NCBI GenBank assembly: GCA_965198995.1
Contig: CBDAQG010000002.1
Coordinates: 930,001 to 994,000 of the forward strand
Origin: CAXMMR01 sp965198995
GTDB taxonomy: Bacteria > Pseudomonadota > Alphaproteobacteria > Acetobacterales > Acetobacteraceae
Length of the DNA: 64,000 bases
Direction: 5' to 3'
The translations under genes were made by a program, and so were the position numbers. Each line of letters starts with the position of its first letter. Positions within the stretch are counted from its first letter, which is position 1. Shown one piece after another: positions 33,088 to 40,639 of the stretch. The notes beneath the pieces are model-generated. The model had not been told where the DNA came from. It saw only the letters and a list, made by a program, of their open reading frames with translations, and made no database searches.

Positions 33088-34512
33088 ATGACGGGCTATG
33101 CCGCGCCCGGGCTGTTCTGCGAGCTGACGAGCCCGCGCGGCGACAGCGACGAGACGCTGGCGCTGATCGAGCGGCGTTTCGACGCGATGTCGCTCGACGA
33201 GCTGCGCCGCCGCGCCAAGGTCGCCGAGGACGACATGTACGACCTCGGCATCACGTTCACCGTCTACTCGGAACGCGAGGCGATCGACCGGATCCTGCCG
33301 TTCGATCCGATCCCGCGCGTCATCGCCCGGCGCGAGTGGCAGCAGATCGAGCGCGGCATGATCCAGCGCGTCACTGCGCTGAACCTGTTCCTGCACGACA
33401 TCTACCACGATCAGAAGATCCTGCGCGACGGCGTGATCCCGCGCGCGCTGGTCGAGGGCAACCGCAACTTCCGCCGCGAGATGATGGGGTTCGACGTGCC
33501 CTGCGGCACCTACGTGCACATCTGCGGCATCGACCTGGTGCGCGACGAGACCGGCCGCTTCCTGGTGCTCGAGGACAATGCCCGCACGCCGTCCGGCGTC
33601 TCCTACGTGGTCGAGAACCGCAACCTGATGCGGCGGGTGTTCGCCGACATCATGGACGACATTCCGCTGCGCTCGGTCGAGCCATATGGCAGCCGGCTGC
33701 AGCAGGCGCTGTGCGAGATCGCGCCGGCGCAGGTGCAGGACCCTTCGGTGGTGCTGCTCTCGCCCGGCATCTACAACTCGGCCTATTTCGAGCACGTCTT
33801 TCTCGCCCGCGAGATGGGCGTGCCGCTGGTCGAGGGCAACGACCTGACCGTGGAGGACGGGCGGGTGTGGATGCGCACCACCGCGGGGCTTGCGCCGGTG
33901 CATTCGATCTATCGGCGGCTCGACGATGACTTTCTCGACCCGGCGGTGTTCCGGGCGGATAGCGGCATCGGCGTGCGCGGGCTGATCGACGTCTGGCGCG
34001 CCGGGCGGGTCTCGATTGCCAATGCCGTCGGCACCGGTGTTGCCGACGACAAGGCGGTCTATGCCTACATGCCGCGCATCATCCGCTACTACCTCGACGA
34101 GGACGAGGTGCTGCCGAACGTGCCGACGCATATCTGCGGCGAGGCGGCGGGGTTGAGCCATACGCTGGCGCATCTCGACGAACTGGTGGTGAAGCCGGTG
34201 GGCGAGAGCGGCGGCTACGGGCTGCTGATCGGGCCGCACGCCAGCCGCGCCGAGCTCGACGAGTTCCGCGCCAAGCTGGAGGCGAACCCGGCGAACTACA
34301 TCAGCCAGCCGGTGGTCAAGCTGTCGGTCTGCCCGACGCTTGGCGAGGAGGGGGTGGGCGCCCGCCATGTCGACCTGCGGCCGTTCGCGGTCACCGGGCG
34401 GCAGACCTGGGTGTTGCCCGGGGGCCTCACCCGCGTCGCCCTGAAGCGCGGCTCGCTGGTGGTGAACAGCTCGCAGGGCGGCGGCTCCAAGGACACCTGG
34501 GTGCTCGAATGA
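33088..34512 (+). CDS. Circularly permuted type 2 ATP-grasp protein
   Basis: 474-residue ATP-grasp ligase-like protein of the group paired with alpha-E proteins and thought to make or attach a peptide. Motifs: RVTALNLFLHDIYHDQKILR, GIDLVRDETGRFLVLEDNAR, and PVGESGGYGLLIGPHASRAE near residue 370 (ATP loop). The end SLVVNSSQGGGSKDTWVLE is typical. The frame is open back to 32923, with an ATG at 32965 that would add a Gly/Ala/Thr-rich repeat tail; ATG 33088 (MTGYAAPGLF) matches the family start. It overlaps the alpha-E gene (ATGA). Confidence 0.9.
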   Translation: MTGYAAPGLFCELTSPRGDSDETLALIERRFDAMSLDELRRRAKVAEDDMYDLGITFTVYSEREAIDRILPFDPIPRVIARREWQQIERGMIQRVTALNLFLHDIYHDQKILRDGVIPRALVEGNRNFRREMMGFDVPCGTYVHICGIDLVRDETGRFLVLEDNARTPSGVSYVVENRNLMRRVFADIMDDIPLRSVEPYGSRLQQALCEIAPAQVQDPSVVLLSPGIYNSAYFEHVFLAREMGVPLVEGNDLTVEDGRVWMRTTAGLAPVHSIYRRLDDDFLDPAVFRADSGIGVRGLIDVWRAGRVSIANAVGTGVADDKAVYAYMPRIIRYYLDEDEVLPNVPTHICGEAAGLSHTLAHLDELVVKPVGESGGYGLLIGPHASRAELDEFRAKLEANPANYISQPVVKLSVCPTLGEEGVGARHVDLRPFAVTGRQTWVLPGGLTRVALKRGSLVVNSSQGGGSKDTWVLE

Positions 34513-35513
34513 GCGTGTCCGCCGAGGCGGCCGAGGCGCCGCCGCGCACGGCGAGCCTGCTGTCGCGCTATGCGGAGTCACTGTTCTGGCTGGCGCGCTA
34601 CATGGAGCGCATCGAAAACCGCGCCCGCATTCTCGACGTCACCGAGAACTTCTCGCGCAACAGCATCGGGCCGACGCCGGCCGGCGGGCCTTGGCTCTCC
34701 GTCGTCCAGATCAATTCGGATGAGGAACGCTTCTTCCGGCGGCACAAGCAGGCCGACGCGACGTCCGTGCTCGATTTCTACGTGACCGACGCCGACAACG
34801 CGACCGCGATCACCGCCGAGATCGGCTTTGCGCGGGAGAATGCGCGCACGCTGCGGCCGATCATCTCGACCGAGATGTGGACGCAGATCAACATCTTCCA
34901 TCGCGAGGTGCGCGCCATCACGGCGGCCGACCTGTCGCCGTCGCGGCTGTCGGCGACGTGCGGCATGTTGAAGCAGGGCTGCCAGACCCATGCCGGCATT
35001 CTGGAGGGCACGTTCTTTCGTGATCAGGGCTGGATGTTCTACCAGATCGGCAAGAATCTCGAGCGTGCCGACCAGATTACTCGGCTGCTCGACATCAAGT
35101 ATCACACGCTGCTGCCCTCGGTGGATGCGGTCGGTAGCCCGTTCGACGTCAGCCAGTGGAATGCGCTGCTGCGCGCCGCCTCGGGCTACCATGCGTTCCG
35201 CCGCGTCTTCCCGAGCGGCATGTCGGCGGCGACGGTGGCCGGCTTCCTGCTGATGAACAATGCGTTTCCGCGCAGCCTGGTGGTCTGCCTGCGCCAGCTC
35301 GAGACGCACCTGCAGCAGTTGCGGACCGCCTACTACTTGCGCGCCGCCGCGCCGGCGCTGGAGCGGCTGGACGGGCTGCGGGACGCGATGGTCGAGCAGG
35401 CGATCGGCGACATCCTCTTCCGCGGCCTGCACGAGTTTCTCGACTGGGTGCAGCAGCAATTGCTGCTGCTGGGCGCCGAGGTTGCGACAGCTTTCTGGCA
35501 CCGCGCGGCATAG
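34509..35513 (+). CDS. Alpha-E domain-containing protein
   Basis: 334-residue all-helical protein, nearly always encoded next to the circularly permuted ATP-grasp protein. Signatures: LLSRYAESLFWLARYMERIENRARIL at the start and FYQIGKNLERADQITRLLDI near residue 180. Function unknown; the pair often comes with a transglutaminase-like gene, which is not present here. The start overlaps the ATP-grasp stop by four bases. The length is usual. Confidence 0.9.
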   Translation: MSVSAEAAEAPPRTASLLSRYAESLFWLARYMERIENRARILDVTENFSRNSIGPTPAGGPWLSVVQINSDEERFFRRHKQADATSVLDFYVTDADNATAITAEIGFARENARTLRPIISTEMWTQINIFHREVRAITAADLSPSRLSATCGMLKQGCQTHAGILEGTFFRDQGWMFYQIGKNLERADQITRLLDIKYHTLLPSVDAVGSPFDVSQWNALLRAASGYHAFRRVFPSGMSAATVAGFLLMNNAFPRSLVVCLRQLETHLQQLRTAYYLRAAAPALERLDGLRDAMVEQAIGDILFRGLHEFLDWVQQQLLLLGAEVATAFWHRAA

Positions 35514-35618
35514 GGACGGCACGGGAGGCAGGGTACACGACCGAGACGGCGTGGTCCGGTTTGGGTGAACACACGCCGGACGGGACCGGTGCGACACCGG
35601 CTCCGGGGCTCGCCGCTC

Positions 35619-35777
35619 TCATTCGGCCATGAGCGATCGTTCGTTCGTTGCGTCGTATTTCAGGACGTCCCCGCAGCCGTCACGAGCTTGCGTGACGCGT
35701 GCGAGCGCCTCCATGTCGCGGGCAAACTCACGCACGTCGTTGGGGTCAAGCCGCACGTATCCGGTCACGATGATCAT
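35619..35777 (-). pseudogene. Antibiotic biosynthesis monooxygenase (ABM) domain, truncated
   Basis: 52 codons starting MIIVTGYVRLDPNDVREFAR and EALARVTQARDGC, the N-terminal half of an ABM ferredoxin-like domain protein (normally about 95 residues). After the GC the sequence no longer matches and it stops at 35619. It is codirectional with the broken oxidoreductase just upstream, probably parts of one decayed operon. Confidence 0.5.
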
Positions 35778-35864
35778 GGTCGCTTTCTTCTGCGCTCGGA
35801 CGCGACGGTTCCCGTCAGCGCGCGCGACAGTGGGCTGACGGAGCAGGAGATGGCCTCGACAGCC

Positions 35865-36095
35865 TCATACGACCGTGAGGACGATCTTGCCCTGGATGTG
35901 ACCCCTTGCCGCGCGCTCGTGCGCTGCCCGGGCAGCCGGGAGTGGGAACGTGCTGTCGACCACGACGCGGACGGTGTCGTCCTCAAGCAGGAGTTCCACT
36001 CGTCTGCTCCGAGATCACCCAGCAGCGCCTCGTTCCTGCCCGACGCCACGGCGATGACGCGCGCGCCCTTCCACTTGGCCAGTCGGTCAGGCGCC
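35865..36095 (-). pseudogene. Zinc-binding-dehydrogenase type NADP-dependent oxidoreductase, C-terminal remnant
   Basis: Two frames must be joined near 36000: LAKWKGARVIAVASGRNEAL and LGDLGADEW (nucleotide-binding fold), then LEDDTVRVVVDSTFPL and ERAARGHIQGKIVLTVV, ending at a TGA at 35865. This is the C-terminal end of an MDR-type oxidoreductase; about 200 N-terminal residues are missing. The 36096-36257 stretch shows no further homology I can recognise. Confidence 0.65.
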
Positions 36096-36257
36096 GGATA
36101 GGGCCTGGCGCGGCTTGGTGATCCGTCGATGAGGGGAGGACCGGGGAATGCTCCGCTGCAAAGCCGATGGTCGGCACCAATGGCGAACACCGGGCGTTCT
36201 TCAGCCATAATCGGCTGGTGCAGGACCTCTCCCAGTTCGTCACTGGGTCGGGGTGGG

Positions 36258-36727
36258 TTATTCGCAGCGCAGGGCGGCGCGCAGGGAGGCGGTGATGGCC
36301 GGGTCTTCCAGCGCCGCCAGCCGGCCCGCGGCGAGGGTGGCGAAGCGGTGGGTCAGGGCGCGGCGGCGGGAGGCGGGCAGCGGATGGCGCGGCGGGGCGC
36401 GCAGCAACGCCGCCTCACCGTCCGCGGCCACGATCACGCCGACCGCTTCCGGCAGCAGGCGAGCGGGAAAGACACGTCGACGGCAAAGCACAGCGCGTCG
36501 CAGAACTCGCGGTAGGCGGGCCATTTCTGGTCGGTGAGGAAGTCCCTTGGGCCGGACTTGACCTCGATGCAGGTGAAGCCGCCGTCGTCGCCGAGGGCGA
36601 GGATGTCGGCGCGGCGGCCGTTCGGCAGCGGCATTTCGTGCAGCGTCACCCAGCCATGCTGGGCGCAGAGCCTGGTGGCGGCACGGCGCACTTGCAGTTG
36701 CAGTCCCGGCAGTGACGGTGTGGGCAT
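36258..36727 (-). pseudogene. mmcB: MmcB family DNA repair protein, frameshifted
   Basis: The first frame gives LQLQVRRAATRLCAQHGWVT, RRADILALGDDGGFTCIEVK and DQKWPAYREFCDALCFAVDV, the MmcB nuclease-like domain. Near 36465 the frame shifts and continues FPARLLPEAVGVIVAADGEA and RRRALTHRFATLAAGRLAAL to the end at 36258. The whole protein is otherwise present at normal length (about 155 residues), so this is a recent mutation or a one-base sequencing error. Start overlaps the pterin dehydratase stop by one base. Confidence 0.75.
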
Positions 36728-37047
36728 CACGGACCTGTCGATGGGCCGGCCATCGGTGAGGCGAGGAGCGCGTCGATGGACCTGGCCAGGCGCACGTCGC
36801 GCTGGCTGAGCCCGGCGGCGTCATGCGTCGTCAGCATTATGTCCACGCGATTGTAGACGTTGCTCCACTCCGGATGGTGGTCCTGGGCTGCGGCCAGCAG
36901 GGCGACCTGCGACATGAACCCCCAGGCTTGCTCGAAGGTCTTGAACTTGAAGCGGCGGATGAGGGCGTCGCGGTCGGGCGCCGGCGTCCAGGCCGGCAGG
37001 TCATGGGCCAGGGACGCACGGGCAGCATCGTCGAGGCGGCTTATCAT
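36727..37047 (-). CDS. phhB: 4a-hydroxytetrahydrobiopterin dehydratase
   Basis: Pterin-4a-carbinolamine dehydratase, 106 residues, recycling the pterin cofactor of aromatic amino acid hydroxylases. Active-site signature is AQDHHPEWSNVYNRVDIMLTTHDAAGLS with the three catalytic histidines (the two of DHHPEW and the one in THD). RRFKFKTFEQAWGFMSQVAL is the usual N-terminal helix. ATG 37047 gives the normal family length. No hydroxylase gene is nearby. Confidence 0.92.
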   Translation of the reverse strand: MISRLDDAARASLAHDLPAWTPAPDRDALIRRFKFKTFEQAWGFMSQVALLAAAQDHHPEWSNVYNRVDIMLTTHDAAGLSQRDVRLARSIDALLASPMAGPSTGP

Positions 37048-37201
37048 CACGCGGGTGTCGCACGGGCGCCTATGGCGAGGCCAGCCCGATGACGTTTTGG
37101 TGCGCCGCACAAATCTCTTGCGCAGCGCAGCACGCAGTCGTAAAGAACTAATGCGGCGTTGCTGAGGCGCGCCGCTTCTTGGACGTTTCCTCCCTAAACT
37201 T

Positions 37202-37233
37202 GGCGGCCCCCGAAAGGGAGCCGCCATTTTTTT
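37202..37233 (+). terminator. Intrinsic terminator without an obvious upstream gene
   Basis: GGCGGCCCCC at 37202-37211 and GGGAGCCGCC at 37216-37225 form a stem with one mismatch and a GAAA loop, followed by ATTTTTTT at 37226-37233. It points along the + strand, yet the nearest upstream gene is transcribed in the opposite direction. It may end an undetected small RNA encoded between about 37060 and 37200, or be a fragment left by rearrangement. Confidence 0.65.
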
Positions 37234-37247
37234 GGCTTGGCGAAGCT

Positions 37248-37299
37248 AGGCCAGGGGCGTCGCCCCTGGACCCGATTAAAGGCGGAGCCTTTAAAATCC
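37248..37299 (+). repeat. Double-hairpin repeat
   Basis: CCAGGGGC-GTC-GCCCCTGG, linker ACCCGATT, AAAGGC-GGA-GCCTTT. It is followed by about 140 bp without a gene, which ends in CGTCGTGCGAATGCA (37394-37408). The same 15-mer recurs in the middle of the repeat copy at 62611-62687. The gap 37048-37440 holds no gene. Confidence 0.75.
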
Positions 37300-37440
37300 A
37301 TTTGTTGTCTATGGCTTCAGGCGGATGCCGGGGGCGGGCGTGGCGAGCAGGATCACTGGCTTCGCCAAGCAAGAGGTTTGAGGTGGCGGGACCGTCGTGC
37401 GAATGCATGCGCGCGTGTGATGGGCCCGGACAGCCCTGGC

Positions 37441-38064
37441 CTACTCCTTCAAGGCCTGCGCGACGGAGGCTCGCAGCACCGGCAGCACCTCCGACTGAAA
37501 CCATGGATTGCGCCGCTCCCAGATTTCGGTGCGCCAGGAGGGGTGCGGCAGCGGCAGCACGGCTGGCAGGTGGTCGCGGAACGCACGCACGCGATCGGTC
37601 ATCGAGCCGCCTCGGCCGAGCGCCCAGTCCTGCGCGTATGTCCCGATCAGCAGCGTCAGGCGGATCTGCGGCATGCCGGCGAGCAGCCTTGCCCGCCAGA
37701 GCGGCGCACATTCGGGCCGCGGCGGTGCGTCGCCGCCGTTCGGCAGGCGGCCGGGATAGCACATGCCCATCGGCAGGATCGCGACCAGCCTCTCGTCGTA
37801 GAACACGCCTCGGTCGAGGCCGAGCCAGGCGCGCAGGCGGTCACCCGAGGCGTCCCAGAACGAGATGCCGGCCTCGTGGACCCGGGTGCCGGGCGCCTGC
37901 GAGGCGATCAGCAGACGGGCGGTCGCCGAGACGTGCAGGATCGGCCGCGGGCCGAGCGGCAGGACCGGCGCGCAGAGCCGGCAGGCGCGGGCCTCGGCGA
38001 CGAGCCGGTCGAGGCGGGCGTCGCTGGCGCCCGGCGCCGGGTCGGCGAGGCTCAACCGGGCCAC
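37441..38064 (-). CDS. Uracil-DNA glycosylase family protein
   Basis: 207-residue protein of the UDG-like superfamily. Cysteines ACRLCAPV and the loop LLIASQAPGTRVHEAGISFW match the N-terminal region of these proteins; LPLPHPSWRTEIWERRNPWF is the C-terminal substrate loop in place of HPSP. It belongs to a group whose repair activity has not generally been shown. No iron-sulfur ligand set like that of UDG family 4 is obvious. Four bases separate it from the PCu(A)C-like gene upstream. Confidence 0.8.
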   Translation of the reverse strand: MARLSLADPAPGASDARLDRLVAEARACRLCAPVLPLGPRPILHVSATARLLIASQAPGTRVHEAGISFWDASGDRLRAWLGLDRGVFYDERLVAILPMGMCYPGRLPNGGDAPPRPECAPLWRARLLAGMPQIRLTLLIGTYAQDWALGRGGSMTDRVRAFRDHLPAVLPLPHPSWRTEIWERRNPWFQSEVLPVLRASVAQALKE

Positions 38065-38068
38065 TCGA

Positions 38069-38560
38069 TCAAGGTGCTGCGATCGGTCCCGCAGAGCCCG
38101 CCGGCAGCACCGAGACCTCGATCAGACGCTCGCCGGAGCGCTGCAGCGACACCGTGCACGCCAGCATCGCGCGGGGCTGCAGCTCCTGCTTCAGGCCGTG
38201 CAGCACGATGCGGTAGGCCTGCGGGCCCATCACCACCGTCTGGCCGCCAAAAAGCGGCACGCCGGAGACCTGGTGGGAGCCGGTTGCCGTCGGGTCGGCG
38301 TCCGAGGGGCCGGGGGCGAGGATCTCCATCGACGTCGCCGCCGGGCAGCTCGCGCGCACCAGGTCGTCGCGCACCGAGCCGTAATTGACCAGCGTCATGT
38401 AGAGCGCGACGTCGCCATTGGCCGCCGCCGCGGTGGTCCAGGGCCGGTTGATGTCGATCGGGCCGGGCACCGCGGCGTCCTGAACGCCGCTCGTCGGCGG
38501 CGGCGTGGCGGCGGCGAGCAGCAGCAGCCCGCAGCAGGCGGGGGACTTAAGCCAACGCAT
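38069..38560 (-). CDS. PCu(A)C-like copper chaperone with altered metal site
   Basis: 163-residue periplasmic protein with a signal peptide (CCGLLLLAAATPPPTSG) and a cupredoxin-like PCu(A)C domain (about 40-150): VALYMTLVNYGSVRDDLVRA, VPLFGGQTVVMGPQAYRIVL and HGLKQELQPRAMLACTVSL. The usual H(M)X10MX21HXM ligands are not conserved: the VELHEM segment reads SMEIL and the HVMLMGL segment reads RIVLHGL. Copper delivery is therefore doubtful. It overlaps the thpR gene by 14 bases. Confidence 0.75.
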   Translation of the reverse strand: MRWLKSPACCGLLLLAAATPPPTSGVQDAAVPGPIDINRPWTTAAAANGDVALYMTLVNYGSVRDDLVRASCPAATSMEILAPGPSDADPTATGSHQVSGVPLFGGQTVVMGPQAYRIVLHGLKQELQPRAMLACTVSLQRSGERLIEVSVLPAGSAGPIAAP

Positions 38561-39080
38561 ATTCCACCTCGGGCGTGTAGACTGGCTGCTCCTTGCCGAG
38601 CAGTGAGCTGAACAACGTGAAATGCTCGATCGGGATCATCGGCGAGCGGAACAGGTTGTGCGCCTGCATCCAGGCCGCCAGGGTCGGGGGCGCCACCGCG
38701 TCCACCCGGGCCAGCGTCACGTGCGGCGCGAAGCGTCGGCGCTCGGGCGCCATGCCGATGCGCTGCAACGCCGTCTCGACCTTGTTTTGCAGGTGATCGA
38801 GCCGCTCGGAGCGGGCGACGCAGGCCCTGAGCGAGGTCGGCCGGCCGGCCCGCTCCACCACCGCCACGCCGGCGAGCTGCAGCTCGAAGCCGCGACCGCG
38901 CAGGCCGGAGAGTGCCAGGTCCACCTCCTCCGCCCGGTAGCCCGGCATCTCGCCGAGGAAGCGGAGCGTGATGTGGTAGTTCTCCGGCGGCACCCAGCGG
39001 GCGCTCGCGAGCCCGCCGGCCAGCCCGGACAAGCGCTCGCACAGGCTCCAGGGCAGGTCGAGGCCGACGAACAGCCGCAT
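38547..39080 (-). CDS. thpR: RNA 2',3'-cyclic phosphodiesterase
   Basis: 2H phosphoesterase of 177 residues (former LigT). Both HxTx motifs are present: YHITLRFLGEMP near residue 39 and FAPHVTLARVDAV near residue 123. MRLFVGLDLPWSLCERLSGL is the usual start, and FTLFSSLLGKEQPVYTPEVE the usual end. Expected to be cytosolic and to open 2',3'-cyclic phosphates of RNA. It lies between the PCu(A)C-like gene and the esterase. Confidence 0.9.
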   Translation of the reverse strand: MRLFVGLDLPWSLCERLSGLAGGLASARWVPPENYHITLRFLGEMPGYRAEEVDLALSGLRGRGFELQLAGVAVVERAGRPTSLRACVARSERLDHLQNKVETALQRIGMAPERRRFAPHVTLARVDAVAPPTLAAWMQAHNLFRSPMIPIEHFTLFSSLLGKEQPVYTPEVEYALA

Positions 39081-39084
39081 CGCC

Positions 39085-39846
39085 TCACCCGGGCGCCTTG
39101 GCCGGCGCCGCGGCCGCGGCCGGCGCGCCGCCGGGCGCGGTCGCGCGGGTGGTGTCCGCGGCGTCCTGCGGCACGCGGGCGATCAGTTGCTCCACCAGCG
39201 GCAGGATGCGCGCCACGACGCGCTGCACGCCCGCCGCGTTGGGGTGCATGCCGTCGGCCTGTTCGAGGCTGCGGTCCGCCGCCACGCCCTCGAGGAAGAA
39301 CGGCTCGAAGAGCACGCCCGGGCGCTGGGCGAGCCGGGCGTAGACGGCGCGGAAGCTGTCTGTGTAGGCGTGGCCATAGTTCGGCGGCGCCAGCATGCCG
39401 GCCAGCAGCACCGGCAGGCGGCGCGCGGCCAGCGTGTCCAGGATCGCCGCCAGGTTGGCCTGCAACTGGCCGGTGTCGCTGCCGCGCAGACCGTCATTGG
39501 CGCCGAGCTCGACGATCGCGCAGTCCGGAGCGTCGCTCAGCGCCCAGTTAAGCCTCGCCCGGCCGCCGGCGGCGGTGTCGCCCGAGACCGCGGCGTCGGC
39601 GATCGTCACCGCATGGCCGGCGCCCGCCAGCGCCCGGATGAGCTGCTGCTGGAAGCCATCCTCGTGCGGCAGGCCGTAGCCGGCCGCGAGCGAATCGCCG
39701 AGCACCAGGATCTTGATCACCCGCGCCGCCGCCGGCCGGGCTGCCAGCAGCCCCAGCACGATCGCGGTGGCAGCCAGCCAAGACGTCCGCCCGGCGGGGC
39801 GCTTGGGGCGGCGCCGCGTCGCGCCATATGGAGCTGCCATGGACAT
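39085..39846 (-). CDS. Arylesterase/TesA-like GDSL (SGNH) hydrolase
   Basis: 253-residue exported esterase. Signal peptide WLAATAIVLGLLAARPAAA, then the SGNH blocks: ILVLGDSLAAGYGLP with the nucleophile Ser, SGDTAAGG (Gly), IVELGANDGLRG (Asn) and DGMHPNAAGVQRV with Asp and His. The C-terminal 30 residues are an Ala/Pro-rich tail. The start at 39846 overlaps the divergent ABC gene start at 39839 by 8 bases. This head-to-head pairing of a TesA-like gene with an ABC exporter is common in proteobacteria. Confidence 0.9.
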   Translation of the reverse strand: MSMAAPYGATRRRPKRPAGRTSWLAATAIVLGLLAARPAAARVIKILVLGDSLAAGYGLPHEDGFQQQLIRALAGAGHAVTIADAAVSGDTAAGGRARLNWALSDAPDCAIVELGANDGLRGSDTGQLQANLAAILDTLAARRLPVLLAGMLAPPNYGHAYTDSFRAVYARLAQRPGVLFEPFFLEGVAADRSLEQADGMHPNAAGVQRVVARILPLVEQLIARVPQDAADTTRATAPGGAPAAAAAPAKAPG

Positions 39847-40579
39847 CAGGACATCCCCGCTCGGCGCGTCCGTGCCCGGCCCCGGCGGCAACGCGCCGAT
39901 GGTGCGCACCCGCAACCTGACGCTGACCGTGCCTTCCACCGCCGGCCCGGTCAACATCCTGCGCGGCATCGACCTCGTGATCGCGCCCGGCGAGGCGGTC
40001 GGCATCGTCGGCCCGTCCGGCTCGGGCAAGACCAGCCTGCTGATGGTGCTCGCCGGGCTGGAGCAGGCGTCGGGCGAGGTCGTGGTGGCCGGCCGCAGCA
40101 TCGCCGGCTGCAGCGAGGACGAGCTCGCCCGCTTCCGCCGCGACACCGTCGGCATCGTCTTCCAGGCCTTCCACCTCATCGGCTCGATGACGGCGCTCGA
40201 GAACGTCGCGGTGCCGCTCGAGCTGGCCGGGGTGCCGGACGCGGCACAGCGCGCGCGCGACAGCCTGCAGGCTGTCGGCCTTGGCCACCGGCTCACCCAT
40301 CTGCCGAGCCAGCTCTCCGGCGGCGAGCAGCAGCGCGTCGCCCTGGCCCGCGCCTTTGCCCCGCGGCCGCGATTGCTGCTGGCCGACGAGCCGACCGGCA
40401 ACCTCGATGGCGCGACCGGGCAGGCGGTGATGGACCTGCTGTTCCAACTGCGCGCAGACACCGGCACGACGCTGATGCTGATTACTCATGACCGGCAACT
40501 CGCCGCCCGCTGCTCGCGCACGGTGCGGATCGAGGATGGGCGGATCGAGGATGGGCGGATTGTGGGACAGGGTGGGTGA
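39839..40579 (+). CDS. ABC transporter ATPase (LolD/YbbA-like)
   Basis: 246-residue ATPase of the MacB/LolD type that pairs with the FtsX-like permease downstream. Walker A VGPSGSGKTSLL, Q-loop VFQAFHLIGSMTALEN, signature LSGGEQQRVALARAF, Walker B LLLADEPTGNLDG, switch His MLITHDRQL. The end contains a short duplication (RIEDGRIEDGRIV) from a 15-bp tandem DNA repeat. The YbbA/YbbP pair next to a TesA-like esterase is a known arrangement; the substrate is not known. Confidence 0.92.
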   Translation: MDIRTSPLGASVPGPGGNAPMVRTRNLTLTVPSTAGPVNILRGIDLVIAPGEAVGIVGPSGSGKTSLLMVLAGLEQASGEVVVAGRSIAGCSEDELARFRRDTVGIVFQAFHLIGSMTALENVAVPLELAGVPDAAQRARDSLQAVGLGHRLTHLPSQLSGGEQQRVALARAFAPRPRLLLADEPTGNLDGATGQAVMDLLFQLRADTGTTLMLITHDRQLAARCSRTVRIEDGRIEDGRIVGQGG

Positions 40580-40639
40580 GGCAAGGCAAGGGGCGTTGCT
40601 GCCAGCGGGTCCAGGGCAGAGCCCTGGCCTGCCTGCCTT
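40580..40639 (+). repeat. Rearranged double-hairpin repeat inside the ABC operon
   Basis: Starts GGCAAGGCAAGGGGCGTTGC, then jumps to GCCAGCGGGT, CCAGGGC-AGA-GCCCTGG and CCTGCCTGCC. It looks like a fusion of the left end of one type with the right end of another, with the internal hairpin lost. It occupies the whole gap between ATPase and permease and its last bases supply the TTG start of the permease. Confidence 0.7.

Noticed and set aside
40530..40560. Tandem GGATGGGCGGATCGA repeat at the end of the ABC ATPase gene as a regulatory array
   Set aside because: Only two in-frame copies inside coding sequence; best read as a small replication slippage event.
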